A stretch of 64,000 bases of DNA, taken from Reticulitermes speratus (lineage: Eukaryota > Arthropoda > Insecta > Blattodea > Rhinotermitidae). The position numbers and the translations under genes are program-made. Under the pieces are notes generated by a model. The model saw only the letters and a program-made list of their open reading frames with translations, ran no database searches and had not been told where the DNA came from. This document shows, one piece after another, positions 23,501-33,815 of this stretch. Each line of letters starts with the position of its first letter. Within the stretch, counting starts at the first letter, position 1. The DNA is taken from the NCBI GenBank assembly GCA_021186555.1, contig JAJKFL010000002.1:5903001-5967000 (forward strand), given 5' to 3'.

Positions 23501-26500
23501 TCATATGATGGTCTTTTTTTTGGGGGGGGGGGGGGGGGGTTCTGCACCATGTAGTGGTTAAATATTCCGACATTTCGGAGAAAATTACTGATTCCATCTT
23601 TTAATGATGACTGAATTGGTTGACGTGGATCCTCAAGTGATACGGAGGAAGAATTGTCGGTTGTATAGGATGGTTTTGGGTTTGGCCAATCACAACTACG
23701 GAAGACAGGAACAGGGGCCAGGATATGGGTCGCGTCCCACAGCAATCTGTACCTGAATACAAGATCGCGCCACCAGAGGGCGATAAAAGGCTTAATGCTG
23801 TTCATCTTAAGCACGTAGGGTCAAAGTCGTCCGATACGACGAGTCTCCAAGCTGAGGGAGAAGCACTAGACACAACGGACACGCCTCAAACGAAATCCAG
23901 CGCGCTCTGCGTCCTCCACAGATCAGACCGTCACATGACAGTAGCCTTTCAGCCGTTCACTCAGACGCGTTTAACCACATTACCAGAGTCTAATATGTAA
24001 TAGTTTAGGCAGATTACAACGAGCTGCAACAAACAATTAATTTAAGACTTTAGATCTGCGGTCTTCTGGGATATTACGCAGCGTTGAGTAGGTAATTCTG
24101 TACAGAACTACCAATACTACCAATACATCGCTACGGAAGCGTGAAATCACGCAATTCAAGACTTGCTAACCATCCGCAATCTTGTGTCGTTACGGCAGTA
24201 CTACAGTGTCGAGTACTGAAGCCCTGTTCTTTGGACAAGATACCGGCGTAGATATTTCTTTGCCGTTGCTCTCTCGAAACAGTTGCAACAGTATTCGAAA
24301 TGTTTTCAGATTTCCACGGGGGTGTTGCTCAGACATTGGTCTTCTGGGTTATTATGCCGTATAGGATAATAGGATCCGACGTTTCGGAGGATGCCGTTCC
24401 CCTCATATTCAGGGTGGCTGAATTCCTTCACGTCGACGCTGTAGTGATTCGGAGGACGACGAAAGACTGCGATTATTTTTGCTAATTTTGAACCAATCAC
24501 ATATCGGAAGATCATCATATGAACATTAAAAATCACGCCTTTCCCTTTATTTCGAACGTAATGGTAGGGCCAACCAATTTTTGAGTCTCAAGTATGATGA
24601 TTCATATTTTATGGACGCAACAAACAACTAAAAACTAACTACATGACACTAAGAACATAACACGTGCACGAAATGCATGAAATATTTGTATTAAACAGTG
24701 TAATCACACGTGAAATCTGGGCTGACTAAAACCTGCAACTGATGACATGGCTAGTGTTTTCAAACCAGGCTGTATCAGTCTGGCTGTATCCGAACTACAG
24801 TCCTGGTCCCCTATTCTAAAGAAGTCTTTGGCTTTTAAATTATCTTAACCCAAGTTCCAACGGAAATTTTCTGTCTAAGCTACGCCAAGCATGAAGCAGT
24901 TACTGCCTATTGCGCATGGCTCTCAAACATACTGGACACGATCGAATATAAATTTAGACCAAACGTATAAACAACTTGTACAACAATTCTCATTACCTTT
25001 TGAAGACTAAAATTAATCCACATACGAAGATTCAGTTCGTAGCTCACAGAGAGATAGCTTGCTGCCATTAGGAAGACCACTCTGTAAAGTGCTCTATAGG
25101 AAAATAATGATCGTTTATTGTAAGAATGATAGGTTGTGCATAACTACAACGTGTGTACAAAATACAGCGTGTTTAGCGTTAAACCTGGCGGTATATGTAC
25201 TAAACACTAGACTGTAAGGGGTCAAGCAACAGTTACTATCAGCTTCTGGGCAATGAACTGACACATAAAAGCCACCGGACCCCACCCGATCCAGGTACTA
25301 GAAGTGTGCCCACAGATGCGATAGGTCTGACACGTATTAAGACTGATGCAATGGCACCAAGTGTGTTAATGTCATTACTCAGTCGCTTAGTTTGGATTTT
25401 GATGGTGAAGGCCCAGGTTCGATATTAAGGTAGCCCATTTAGTATTTATTGCTCTGGCTCAGGATAGGGACAGATGGCGCTGGCTCTTTTGAATGCGGTA
25501 ATGAACCTTCGGGTTCCATAAAATGCGGGGAATTTCTTGACTAGCTGAGGAACTGTTAGCTTCTCAAGAAGGACTGTGCTCCGTGTAGTTAGTTGGTAGT
25601 TTGGTTGGTTAGTACCTTTAACTGAAGTAGCACTGGGGTAGTAATCCGATTTCCTCCTGCCAATACAATTCCATCTGTCCTCCGTGCTCATCTTTTAGTG
25701 TCCCTGAGATGTAAGACAGCCCGATTTATCGGCTCATTTATCACACAGCTTGGGTCTACATCTAGTGCTTCATCTCTGAAGTGGCATTTGACCGGACCCA
25801 GATTAATTTATTTACTTAGCAAATACTTAACGTGTCTTTTCATTAACAGCAACTGCCCGACCGCTCCCCGGAGTACTCCTGCAGACGGCACAGTCCCACA
25901 TGGAATCAAACTACGCGTCAGCAGGACCAGGCCTCGATCTATCACACATCGTGGCTAACTGGCCTGACTCCTCTTACACCAACCCGATCAGAAATAACTT
26001 CCCAGAGAACGGAAGAAGAAAGAAACAGACCGACCAACGAGATGAAGACTCTCCCAGAAGGGTCACTGGCTCCCCGTATGTTTATACGTTTCTGTTCCCC
26101 GTGATCGACATGTGTACCGTCCAAGTGCCGATACAAGAAGCATCGAACACAGCCTTCGTTCATCACGCACAACACCTACTGACACAACTCATGGCAGCTT
26201 GCAGAACCACGCATGTGCAGAATTACGCAGACGTCATACTAATGCATGAAACCCCAAATTATCCGGCCCAAGCTCAGCCGGTTACAGAAGAAGCAAACAA
26301 GACAGAGACTACCGAGGCTAATAATCATAATAACGCCAGTCACGCGCACCGCGAAGGTCACAAGAAGGACCAATGCCGTAACATCCTTCAAGCCGTACGT
26401 CTTGCCATACCGGAAGAATTATCACCTTCGATGCAAGAGTCGCTGTGTTCTGTCAAGATCCGTCACCTGAGACATCACCTCGACGAGAAGCATAGGCCGA

Positions 26501-26718
26501 AGAATCAAACCGGTAATCATCAATCCGAAATGGAGATTAAGATACAGGAGGTAAGAAATGAGGAAAATGAGAGAGAAAGCGAGGAAATAAAAGAACAGGT
26601 GACATGGACAGATGACAATGGCCGTGAATTCAAAGAGAAGATAACGTTTGAGGAGATAATCCGTTCTGCAAATCCTCTTGATTCCGGCGTGATACCACAA
26701 AGAGACAGCGACAGATAA
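17369..26718 (+). CDS. Gene A: TGF-beta-type prodomain protein, no ligand domain seen (5' partial)
   Basis: Join 17369-17556, 18311-18453, 19697-19916, 23169-23366, 25850-26718; 538 complete residues are visible. Every intron is GT-AG and all four junction phases agree (1, 0, 1, 1), which is strong evidence for a real gene. Residues 1-250 look like the prodomain of TGF-beta superfamily ligands: an amphipathic start ([11 protein letters not shown]), a strand ending in [13 protein letters not shown], then LLDSR, GWVEFNV and NFGLVVEV. Several N-glycosylation sequons (NNT, NLT, NTT, NHT, NCS) suit the secretory pathway. The signal-peptide exon was not found and lies upstream. The last exon gives 288 residues with only about four cysteines, no CxGxC/CC/CxC cystine-knot pattern and no clear R-X-K/R-R furin site, although GRRKK and SPRR occur. 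It could be a prodomain-only secreted protein, or the ligand exon may be reached by alternative splicing. Confidence is high for the gene and moderate for the family. Confidence 0.8.
17575..18059. mobile_element. hAT-type MITE in gene A intron
   Basis: Ends CAGTGGTTCCCAAAGTGGGC and GTTTGGGAACCACTG; flanks CAATAGAT and CAATAGAG match at 7 of 8 positions, as expected for hAT insertion. The interior is AT-rich with short meaningless frames. Confidence 0.85.
18085..18250 (+). mobile_element. SINE body fragment in gene A intron
   Basis: TGTTGTGTGTTGTTGTCAGG, CCAGTGGAGTCCTACCGACT and GTGTGTCTC are the plus-orientation equivalent of 14820-14930. It ends just before exon b. Confidence 0.55.
18311..18453 (+). 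CDS. Gene A exon b
   Basis: The acceptor is TTTCCTTTCAG and the donor CAG|GTATGA. The split codon with exon a gives Cys, followed by [16 protein letters not shown] and a strand-rich segment ending LRLYKFSQ. The order (variable linker, hydrophobic strand, LRLYK) matches the beta-sandwich of TGF-beta prodomains. Three sequons are present. The downstream intron (18454-19696) holds a minus-strand LINE fragment and a dispersed repeat. Confidence 0.8.
18480..19070 (-). mobile_element. LINE 3' fragment in gene A intron
   Basis: The minus strand reads decayed pieces of [15 protein letters not shown] and DDIKMDI, with frameshifts, followed by the common tail (complement of CATGGAGCAAACCTCC). It is an inactive non-LTR element of the same family as 53.97 kb. 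Confidence 0.7.
19095..19680 (+). repeat. Dispersed repeat, forward copy (gene A intron)
   Basis: It shares AAGACAAAAATTTTAACCC, AAAACCCCGGACATTTAGCG-type and CCGAACCGAATTTTGC-type strings with the reverse copy at 31.24-31.87 kb. It ends 16 bp before exon c, so it may influence that acceptor. The ATT run 19300-19333 lies inside. Confidence 0.55.
19697..19916 (+). CDS. Gene A exon c (acidic insert, then VSVYWYTQ)
   Basis: The acceptor is ACTTTGCAG and the donor AAAG|GTCAGT. It is in frame with exon b (phase 0). It encodes [12 protein letters not shown], then a Pro/Asp/Glu-rich low-complexity linker, then [17 protein letters not shown]. The acidic linker is an unusual insertion between two conserved prodomain strands. 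The following intron (19917-23168) contains the 55-bp tandem array, a pogo-like MITE and SINEs. Confidence 0.8.
20145..20326. mobile_element. Pogo-like MITE, CAGTCGAAC family, copy 1
   Basis: Inverted ends CAGTCGCACCCGGTTATAAC and GTTATAAGCGAGTTCGACTG; TA precedes it and TG follows. It lies in the gene A intron just before the 55-bp array. Confidence 0.8.
20704..22078. repeat. 55-bp tandem array, about 25 copies, in gene A intron
   Basis: The unit ACAGATCACATTTTGCCAGT... is 55 bp. The 1375 bp hold 25 copies, with a one-base insertion near 20785 and a one-base deletion near 21742. Two variants (TACAGCACTGTACAG and TACTGCACTGTATAG) are interspersed. It lies in the intron between exons c and d. 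Confidence 0.93.
22104..22258. mobile_element. hAT-type MITE fragment beside the 55-bp array
   Basis: CACGGGTCTCAAACCCGCGG start and GGATGCCCCCTGTG end resemble hAT short elements rich in GCGGCCC. No clean 8-bp duplication could be assigned. Confidence 0.5.
22300..23030. mobile_element. Cluster of three decayed SINE copies in gene A intron
   Basis: 22300-22515 (+) and 22798-23030 (-) are main-family copies. 22600-22795 matches the body at 7765-7960 (GGGGTATTTCCTGGGG, GGAGCCCTAAGGGCC). All are diverged. Confidence 0.65.
23169..23366 (+). CDS. Gene A exon d (prodomain core)
   Basis: The acceptor is GTGCTATCAG and the donor GCAT|GTGAGT. A split Gly codon joins exons c and d. It encodes [46 protein letters not shown] and [13 protein letters not shown]. 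This is the most diagnostic piece: LLDSR, then GW-x-F-x-V, a Trp ten or so residues on, then N-x-GL-x-x-EV is the conserved end of TGF-beta/BMP prodomains. Codons are CpG-rich, unlike gene B. Confidence 0.85.
23545..24540. mobile_element. PLE-like tail fragments in gene A intron
   Basis: Two pieces (23545-23800 and 24320-24540) share CCGA-ATTTCGGA or GACGTTTCGGAGGA and ACCAATCACA-TA-CGGAAG motifs. A piece at 24050-24095 has TCTGCGGTCTTCTGGGATAT, as in the palindromic elements at 32.7 and 63.0 kb. Assignment is by similarity within the window only. Confidence 0.35.
24545..25440. other. Intron DNA, mostly unassigned
   Basis: It lies in the last intron of gene A. A weak relative of the 195-bp repeat may lie at 25130-25215 (GTTAAACCTGGCGGTATATG). 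Nothing else is supported. Confidence 0.4.
25444..25616 (+). mobile_element. LINE 3' tail
   Basis: CTGGCTCAGGATAGGGACAG through GGGGAATTTCTTGACTAGC to GTTAGTTGGTTGG matches the tail downstream of the RT fragment at 54.35 kb. It lies in the last intron of gene A. Confidence 0.75.
25850..26718 (+). CDS. Gene A terminal exon (288 residues, family not recognised)
   Basis: The acceptor is TTTTCATTAACAG; the split codon TCA (Ser) joins exon d in frame, and the exon runs open to TAA at 26716. Such a long open frame is unlikely by chance. Visible parts: a Pro-rich start, [17 protein letters not shown], a hydrophobic segment [19 protein letters not shown], an Asn/His/Thr-rich middle and a strongly charged Glu/Lys end. 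The TGF-beta cystine knot is absent. A strong internal donor (GAG|GTAAGA, exon end 26550, phase 0) and a weaker one (26075, GTATGT) could allow alternative 3' exons. I do not recognise this C-terminal part. Confidence 0.75.
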
Positions 26719-27010
26719 AAGCTACAGCAAACAGATAACAAACACACCAAACGATGTGAACTTTTTCTTATCAAAATTCTAATTTACTACATAACGCATA
26801 TCAGCATTTATTTAAGAAAGAAATGCAAACTACAGCACAACAAATCAGGATTTGAATAGAATACTTACGAACACAGTCTACCAACGTAAAATGTAATTAG
26901 GTTCATTGAACTAGGAGTATTATAATAGTGCAGGAAAGGTAATGGAGTTGGTTCGTCAAGCAAATACTATGGGCATAAAATCAAAGAATTGCCTCGGGTT
27001 TAGGGTGAAT

Positions 27011-27045
<35 letters not shown>

Positions 27046-28458
27046 GCAGTTACAACACAATGCAATGGGACTGCGTGATGCAAGTACCTAACGACATATT
27101 TTGTAAGTTTATGTAGTACTTTTTTTAGTTTATTTTATTAATAATCAAAATGAGAGTGAAGTCGTAAGAATTTGTACGGGAATGATCAGAGATTCGTGAA
27201 AATTCGGTAAACATGTCTGTGACGTCTAAAAGCAGGTAACATATAAAATATTCTGTAACATAATATTAAAAAGAACTGGACTTAAACGGTTCAGTGAAAT
27301 ACGCAACAGAAGACTGATTAAGATCATAGGAAGAACTGCCTTAAAGTTACTAAGAACGTGCAAGAGGCCTGAATAAACAACACAAACTGTATTCTTTAAA
27401 ATGGTGGTAAAGCAGTGCTTAAAAGGAGCCAGGCTTACTAGGATTACTTCAGTTAAATACGTGTCATTTTGCATAACGACCTTCAGAGCGAGTTTCACCA
27501 ACTGCATAGAAAAGTACAGATTACACTTTACAAAATGAGCAATAGCAGCATCAGATTCATGGTAGTGTAACGTGTCCTTACGGCCCTCCTACGTCAGTCA
27601 CGTGATTATAGCCGCTAATCAAACTGAAGCAGAAACAACGACTTGGCGCTTCTGACTTTCGTGACGTCAGCCCAGACTCGCTGACCTAACGCCGGAGACT
27701 TTATGGAAGTAATCCTAAACTAGGCTACAGAAAGCAGTACAAAAACATACGGTGACACGAGATTTATGTAGGGAACAATGTGTCGAGACACCAGCTGCCT
27801 GAATTATTAAAAGGAAGGGAAATTTCTTAATAAGCTATTTGAAGTATCACTTCTCCACCCAAGATAACATAATTCAAGTTCTAAATCGGGGTTACCGGTT
27901 AATTCTTTCTAGCAAGAAAGAAGAAAATTTACATTGTTATAAATATACCTATTACTTTATGTATATAGCGTACTTTTCAAGTAATTATTATTATTATTAT
28001 ATATTAATATTATTAACTTATATCTACCATTTCTAATTGTTTACAATACAAACCACGCGTTGAGGCTATGAGAAGTCGGAAGAGAAGTCTCGAAAGTAAC
28101 TTAATTTGTAGCATAAATGCATTTTTTTACTTTGAAAACTGATCTTTTGTATGTATAGGTAATAACAGGCTTGTGTAAAATTCTACATTTAATTGTATGA
28201 TATGTAAGGTTAAGTGACAACACATTCACATGGAAATCCTAAAATGTTCCTCTGTTAGGCCTACATCACTACGTACAGAAACTTGGGGCTGTGTAATTAT
28301 GGGTTCCCTTCATGTCGTACCTGTAACACATTCATTACCAGGTAATTTCCAGTTAAAAAAAAAAAATTCGGAGGCCAGTAATTGTAACATGACATACGCA
28401 AGCTAATTTTACTGTAAACACAAACCCTCGTGCCATTCATTTTTAAAATAGGTATATA
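26719..28458. other. Gene A 3' flank, no gene
   Basis: It follows the gene A stop. The transcript end is not visible as a clear AATAAA near the stop. The ATT-rich patch at 27985-28020 and GT run are the only landmarks. Confidence 0.4.
27009..27042. repeat. (GT)n microsatellite
   Basis: Seventeen uninterrupted GT units lie in intergenic DNA 300 bp downstream of gene A. Other simple runs: ATT at 2478-2532, 4887-4926, 8251-8273; TAG at 44098-44124. Confidence 0.9.
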
Positions 28459-28643
28459 CAGTCGAACCCGGTTATAACGACATCGGTTTATACGACACCT
28501 CATCTATAACGTCAGATATTCTGTGGTACTAATTAATTCCTCACTGTTAACCATAACATTATACTGCTCTGTTATAACAACACTCGTTTATAACGACACA
28601 AAATATTCAGTCCCTTTCGTGACGTTATAACCGAGTTAGACTG
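28459..28643. mobile_element. Pogo-like MITE, CAGTCGAAC family, copy 2
   Basis: CAGTCGAACCCGGTTATAAC start, GTTATAACCGAGTTAGACTG end, TA on both sides. Confidence 0.85.
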
Positions 28644-29217
28644 TAGTTTGACACCTCAAAAGTTCGTTATGTAGATCAAGTCTGTGATGGTTGTGTCGTA
28701 ACTGAATGACGCCTCTTGAAGAAAAGTAAAAAAATTTAGAACTGCCTAAAGGATCATATAGCGTCACTGCTGTGTTTTGGAGGTGAATGTGTTACATAAA
28801 CTGACTTGGATCATGTATGGTAATACTGACGTTATTTTGACTCAAGTGTGCGGCGATTTAAGCTTGGGAATTGTTGGGGAACCGACATACAGGCCACAAT
28901 TATCACTGAGTGACAGGTGTGGAATGGCTGAAAGCAGTTAAAATATCACATATCATACAAAACACATATTAGTTATAAGTTGAAAGATTCAGAATTGTAT
29001 ACAGTTCTTAATATACGGAAAACTGATAAATTTCATGTTATAAACACGGGGATGATAACACAGAAGACTTACCTTGAGTGTGCGCAATACGCAAGTGTGG
29101 TTTGGTAGTTAGGAACTGCGAATGTTCCGTGGTCAAGATCGGAACCGACAAGTACAAAACTCTGTATATATATATATCACACAAATTATAATATAAAAAT
29201 TGTTTTACTGTGCATTA

Positions 29218-29402
29218 CAGTCGAACTCGGTTATAACGACATCGGTTTATACGACACTTCGCCTATAGCGTCAGATATCCTGTGGTACCAATTAAGTCGT
29301 CACTGTTAACCATAATATTATACTCCTCGGTTATAACGACACTCGTTTATAACGACACAAAATATTCAGTCCCGTTCATGACGTTATAACCGGGTTTGAC
29401 TG
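29218..29402. mobile_element. Pogo-like MITE, CAGTCGAAC family, copy 3
   Basis: CAGTCGAACTCGGTTATAAC start, GTTATAACCGGGTTTGACTG end, TA on both sides. It is 185 bp long, as is copy 2. Confidence 0.85.
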
Positions 29403-29808
29403 TATTTAAGAGGAACGAAAGTAGAATCGCTACTTATTACAAAATTTTGGGTTGTACAGGCACTTTAGCTTTACCATTGCTTGTCCAATCATTGTAAATA
29501 AGTTGTATATTTTAAGTTTTGTACTTTCGCTCGTTTTATATAATAAACGAGACAGAATTAATAACAGACATGCCTTTCTTATTGGAAAGCATTACAGTGT
29601 CGCCACGTGTTTCTATGCCTTTCTCAGATATCCTTACTGATAGCTTTCCTTAAACTACTTCAAAGACAATATCTGTCCCGAATCCTAACCCATTCGCGGT
29701 TTCTCACCTTCCCCTCAGCCTCTGTTGACCAACGGCGCAACAGCATGACCATTTAGTGCCACGTCGAGGTGAGTAACTTTTATTACCTTTATTATAATTA
29801 AATGTTGG

Positions 29809-30310
29809 GCCGGGATAGCTCAGTCGGTATAGCGACTCGCTACGGGCTGGACGGTCCGGGGATCGAATCCATGCCGATCCCAGTGGCCGCTCGGTCTAAG
29901 GCGTGGGTCTGCGGCCGCTCGCTTACTGGAATTGTGGGTTCGAATCCCGCCTAGGGCATGGATGTTTGTGTTGTGTTTGTTGTATAAGGACGGTAGCATG
30001 GAACGTAAAGTGACATGAAGGACGAAAGGATTTAAACAGTACAAAAATGGCTCAAAGGGGAAAAACGGGACAGAAGAAAAAAAAATCCCGGTGGGGACGA
30101 GATTTTTCACAGCCGTCCAGACCGGCCCTGGGGCCCACCCAGCCTCCTATATAATGGGTACCGGGTCTCTTTCCCGGGGGTAAAGCGGTCAGGGCGTGGA
30201 GTTGACCATCCACCCTCATCTAGTGCCGGGGTTAAAGAAAGAGTACAGCTATACCTCTACTCCTCCTCTGGGCCTTCATGGCCTGTTCTAGGGAGAACTT
30301 TACCTTACTT
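29809..30310 (+). mobile_element. SINE interrupted by a second tRNA-Leu-like element
   Basis: The main-family head (29810-29870, GGGATCGAATCC) is split from its body (30088-30308) by about 220 bp. The insert starts with a tRNA-Leu-like box A (TGGCCGCTCGGTCTAAGGCG) and box B (GGGTTCGAATCCC). Confidence 0.75.
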
Positions 30311-30769
30311 TATTATAATTAAATTTTAACGTGCAGCAACAAGATTATAGGGGAAGTACAGGTATAGATCCACTCATTCTTAACCTTCGCACTAGATGGT
30401 GTGGTCAACTACACGCCCCGGCCAATTTACCTCCGGAGGCTGGGTGGGTTACCGGTCTGGACGTTTCGGAGAACAGAAAAATTTATTGCCCATGTCGGGA
30501 TTTTTTTTTTCCTGTCCGGGGTTTTTCCCCTTTGATCCATTTTTGTACTGTTTAAATCCTTTCGTCCATCATGTCACTTTACGTTCCATATTACCGTCCT
30601 TACAACAAACACAACACAAACATCCATGCCCCCGGTGGGATTTTTTTTTTTCTGCCCCATCTTTTTCCCTTTGATCCATTTTGTACTTTTAAATCCTTCA
30701 GTCCTTCTTCATGTCACTTATGATTCATACTAGTCCTTATACAACAAACATAACACAAACATCCATGCC

Positions 30770-31142
30770 CCGAGGGATTCGAACCCACAATCCCATAAGC
30801 GAGCGGCCGCAGACCCACGCCTTAGACCGCGCGGCACTGGGATCGCGATTCGAACCCACAATCCCAGTAAGCGAGCGGCCGCAGACCCACGCCTTAGACC
30901 GCGTGGCCACTGGGATCGGCGATTCGAACCCACAATCCCAGTAAGCGAGCGGCCGCAGACCCACGCCCTAGACCGCGTGGCCACTGGGATCGGCGATTCG
31001 AACCCACAATCCCAGTAAGCGAGCGGCCGCAGACCCACGCCTTAGACCGCGTGGCCACTGGGATCGGCGATTCGAACCCACAATCCCAGTAAGCGAGCGG
31101 CCGCAGACCCACGCCTTACACCGCGTGGCCACTGGGATCGGC
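30770..31142 (-). repeat. Five tandem tRNA-Leu-like SINE heads, 74 bp each
   Basis: Units begin near 30774, 30846, 30920, 30994 and 31068; full units are 74 bp. On the minus strand each has a GTGGCC...CGGTCTAAGGCG box A and a GTGGGTTCGAAT box B. No unit folds into an intact tRNA with paired acceptor ends, so these are SINE heads, not tRNA genes. Confidence 0.85.
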
Positions 31143-31239
31143 AGGGATTCGAACCCCAGACCATCCAGCCCGCAGACTAGTCGCTATGCCAACTACGCTA
31201 CAATAACACTCTAGCTTACCGGTAATCGGGAAATGACAG

Positions 31240-31870
31240 AAACTTGCAAATAATTTGGGCAACAATGAGTTGACAACGTTATGTCCTTCCAATTTCTGGA
31301 CAATGTCTGATCAGGTTTTTAGTCCCTGGATACATCGAACCGTCTCCCACGTGTATGGATCCCATTAGTTCCCAGTAGAGTCCCAATTTAATGGGTTTTA
31401 AGGAGCTCTGTCCCGGTGTCCTGCAAAATTCGGTTCGGGACGCCAAAAGTCCAGGGTTTTCCAAAGTCATAAAAATATGACATTCCTGACGATGCATAAC
31501 TAATATTTTTGCTTGACAACAACGCGGAAAACACGCATAGAAAAGCCATAAACCAGCCACCAACAGGAAGGAAAGGGAGAATGGTAATTATACTGTCTGG
31601 ACTGCGACTGCGGAACGGATATATATTTAAAAAAAAAGTAAACTGAGTTTGAGTAGAATGATCATAATAATAATAATAATAATTTATGCTTCATTTTTTT
31701 AATGTTATAATTTTTATCCGAGCTATCTCTTTCTAGTAATAACAATAAGTTGCTCCGCTTTTTTTTTTCATTGCGGGAGGGGTTAAAAATTTTGTCTTCT
31801 ATCCTCCCCCCCCCCCCCCCCTTCACTTCGCCACCTAAATGTTATTACGTGTCCCGGGTTTTTATTTTTT
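31240..31870 (-). repeat. Dispersed repeat, reverse copy
   Basis: It contains the complement of the 19.1-19.68 kb repeat: GTCCCGGTGTCCTGCAAAAT, CGGTTCGGGACGCCAAAAGT, AAAAATTTTGTCTTC. A C-run lies at about 31806. No coding domain was identified. Confidence 0.55.
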
Positions 31871-32059
31871 TTTTTAAATGGGAACTCTTCATAAGCAGCA
31901 ATTTATGCCTGCAACTTTAGAGTATTTTGATCTAGACACCGTTGTGCCTCATTGAAAGCATAAAACTGTACCCCCTTAAGCCCACAAATTTGACATTTTG
32001 GTGAATTACAGACTTACAAGCGGGATGCATGAGAATCGTTAAATCAAGCAACATATAGG

Positions 32060-32520
32060 CTAAATTTCACATTATATTCACCGTGCATTCTGTCTTATAT
32101 AATAGCTTTTATTTTAACCAACACATGCACTACACTTTTGACGTCGTATATATACGAATATAATGTGAAATTTGGAAACGCCCAACAGGCAAAAGTGATC
32201 CACAACTATCGTAGAATCAAAGAGAAGTTACACAGGACAAATGCATCCATTTGGTTCAATAAAACATTTAGAGCAGAGCATCTGACACCTAAATATATCC
32301 ACATCACTGTTAATGGCAACAACCGTCAAAGCCACAACACGAGGAACGCAGCCAACAGATATCGCATCAACCAAGAACTCAAATTCTTATATAATATATA
32401 CGACGACAAAATTGTAGTGCATGTGTTGGTTAAAATGAAAGCTATAACATATAGGCTATTTTTTTTTATTTTTCCCGAGTTGATTTTTTTTTTTTTTTTT
32501 TTTAACCCTGACAACTTTTA
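32060..32520 (+). mobile_element. PLE-like fragment with 105-codon remnant
   Basis: The open frame from 32138 reads KVIHNYRRIKEKLHRTNASI, WFNKTFRAEHLTPKYIHITV and NGNNRQSHNTRNAANRYRIN, which I associate with the region upstream of the reverse transcriptase in Penelope-like elements. Inverted pieces (ACCAACACATGCACTAC and complement) flank it at 32118 and 32417. It is truncated with no catalytic domain. Confidence 0.45.
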
Positions 32521-32529
32521 AACGCTTTT

Positions 32530-33340
32530 ATTCTCACTCATTCTGTAGTCTGTCTTACGACAGGTCCGTAGCCTCTTCCAAAGCGAGTTCTCCACAAGGT
32601 GCGATCTAGTGCTTCCTCTTTCAATTCCCAGTATCTTCTAAGTTCATCCAGTAGCTGCTTACATCTCTTTATAGTCTTACCGTCAGTTCTATCTTTCCTT
32701 GATTTCAAGCTTCCGCCGCGATGTTGATGAAATCTGCGGTCTTCTGGGGTATTATGCGGCGTCGTGTGGTAAACAATTACCACACGACGCCGCGTAATAC
32801 CCCAGAAGACCGCAGATTTCGTCTATCCTTCCTTCTATCTTTCCTCCAATAACGTTTCTTTAGAAGGCTTTTCGTACACAACACGTGACCAATCCAGTTA
32901 GCCTTTCTTCTTTTTATTGTATGTACGATATTCCTCTCCTCCTTGACTCTGTGTAATACTTCTTCATTTCTCACACGATCGGTCCAACTGATCTTCTCCA
33001 TTCTTCTCCAGTACCACATTTCAAAACTTCCCAGGTACTTCTGATCTACTATTCCAAAGTGTCCACGTTTCAGCACCATACAAGCTATGCTCCAAATGTA
33101 GCACTTTACTAGGTTGTTCTTTAAATTCAAGTCAAATTTTCTGGTAAAAAAGCCTTCCTCTTGTTGAATGCTGCTTTTAGTTATACAGTATAAATCGTAC
33201 CTAATGTTCATCCTTCCGCCTTCCAAGTCAACATATGGGCCGAACATAACATTTCTTACCTGCCATGGTCCTGGTTCAAAGGAACACACGTTCACACACG
33301 TAGTTTGTCTATAGACGGGGGGCATTATGTACACAATTTA
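32530..33340 (-). mobile_element. Second LINE family, RT C-terminal fragment
   Basis: The minus frame reads KNNLVKCYIWSIACMVLK, FEMWYWRRMEKISWTDRVRN and EEVLHRVKEERNIVHTIKRR, then KANWIGHVLC, continuing beyond the palindromic insertion with EALDRTLWRTRFGRGYGPV. It is the non-LTR C-terminal region, 5' truncated and interrupted by the 32.7-kb element. Confidence 0.8.
32700..32820. mobile_element. Palindromic element inserted in a LINE fragment
   Basis: It starts TGATTTCAAGCTTCCGCCGC and continues into a hairpin (32729-32771 with 32777-32820) with one mismatch. Flanks TCTATCTTTCCT and TCTATCCTTCCT form a probable 12-bp target duplication. It interrupts the minus-strand LINE at 32.5-33.3 kb. Confidence 0.7.
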
Positions 33341-33734
33341 TCGGCTATACCATACGTTGCAATTTTTCCTCGGTAACTGATAACCAGGAGATGCATACAA
33401 TTTATGGCATCCACCATATAAATCTATAAGTGATAAAACATGCAGATTGAAATAATTAGATTTATCTTTGTACCTTTCGTTCCCACACCAGAACATTTTC
33501 AAACCATGTTTCGGCACACACAATCTGAAAGAACGGTCAACGTATAAAGTGCAGTTTTCTTAGAATACGTCACCCATCATTTACACCCAAACCCCATGAT
33601 TAATGAGGAGCTTGAACACAATCGAACAATTTCTAACTTCTCTGAACTGGATAGAGATTCCGTTCATAAAACGGAAATCGCAACGTGTTTTGCATTAATT
33701 AGCGAATAATAAGAAATTATGAAGAACAAAACAT

Positions 33735-33815
33735 TTTGAACTACCGCGGGCACCCAACAGCCCTTCCGTGGGCATCATGGTGCCTGCGGGCACACAGTTG
33801 GCAATTCCTATGCTA
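33735..33815. mobile_element. Short MITE fragment
   Basis: CCGCGGGCACCCAACAGCCC and GGTGCCTGCGGGCACACAGT are internal inverted pieces in a GC-rich patch ending TTGGCAATTCCTATG, hAT-like. Confidence 0.4.

Noticed and set aside
29084-29174. Minus-strand exon candidate with AAG|GTAAGT donor
   Set aside because: The peptide is unrecognised, the acceptor is a TA-repeat, and no neighbouring exon fits.
29727-29768. Short exon candidate between CCCCTCAG and GAG|GTGAGT
   Set aside because: All frames contain stops and no partner exon was found; possible non-coding exon only.
30770-31142. Cluster of tRNA-Leu genes
   Set aside because: Units are tandem without spacers, lack paired acceptor stems and occur in SINE context.
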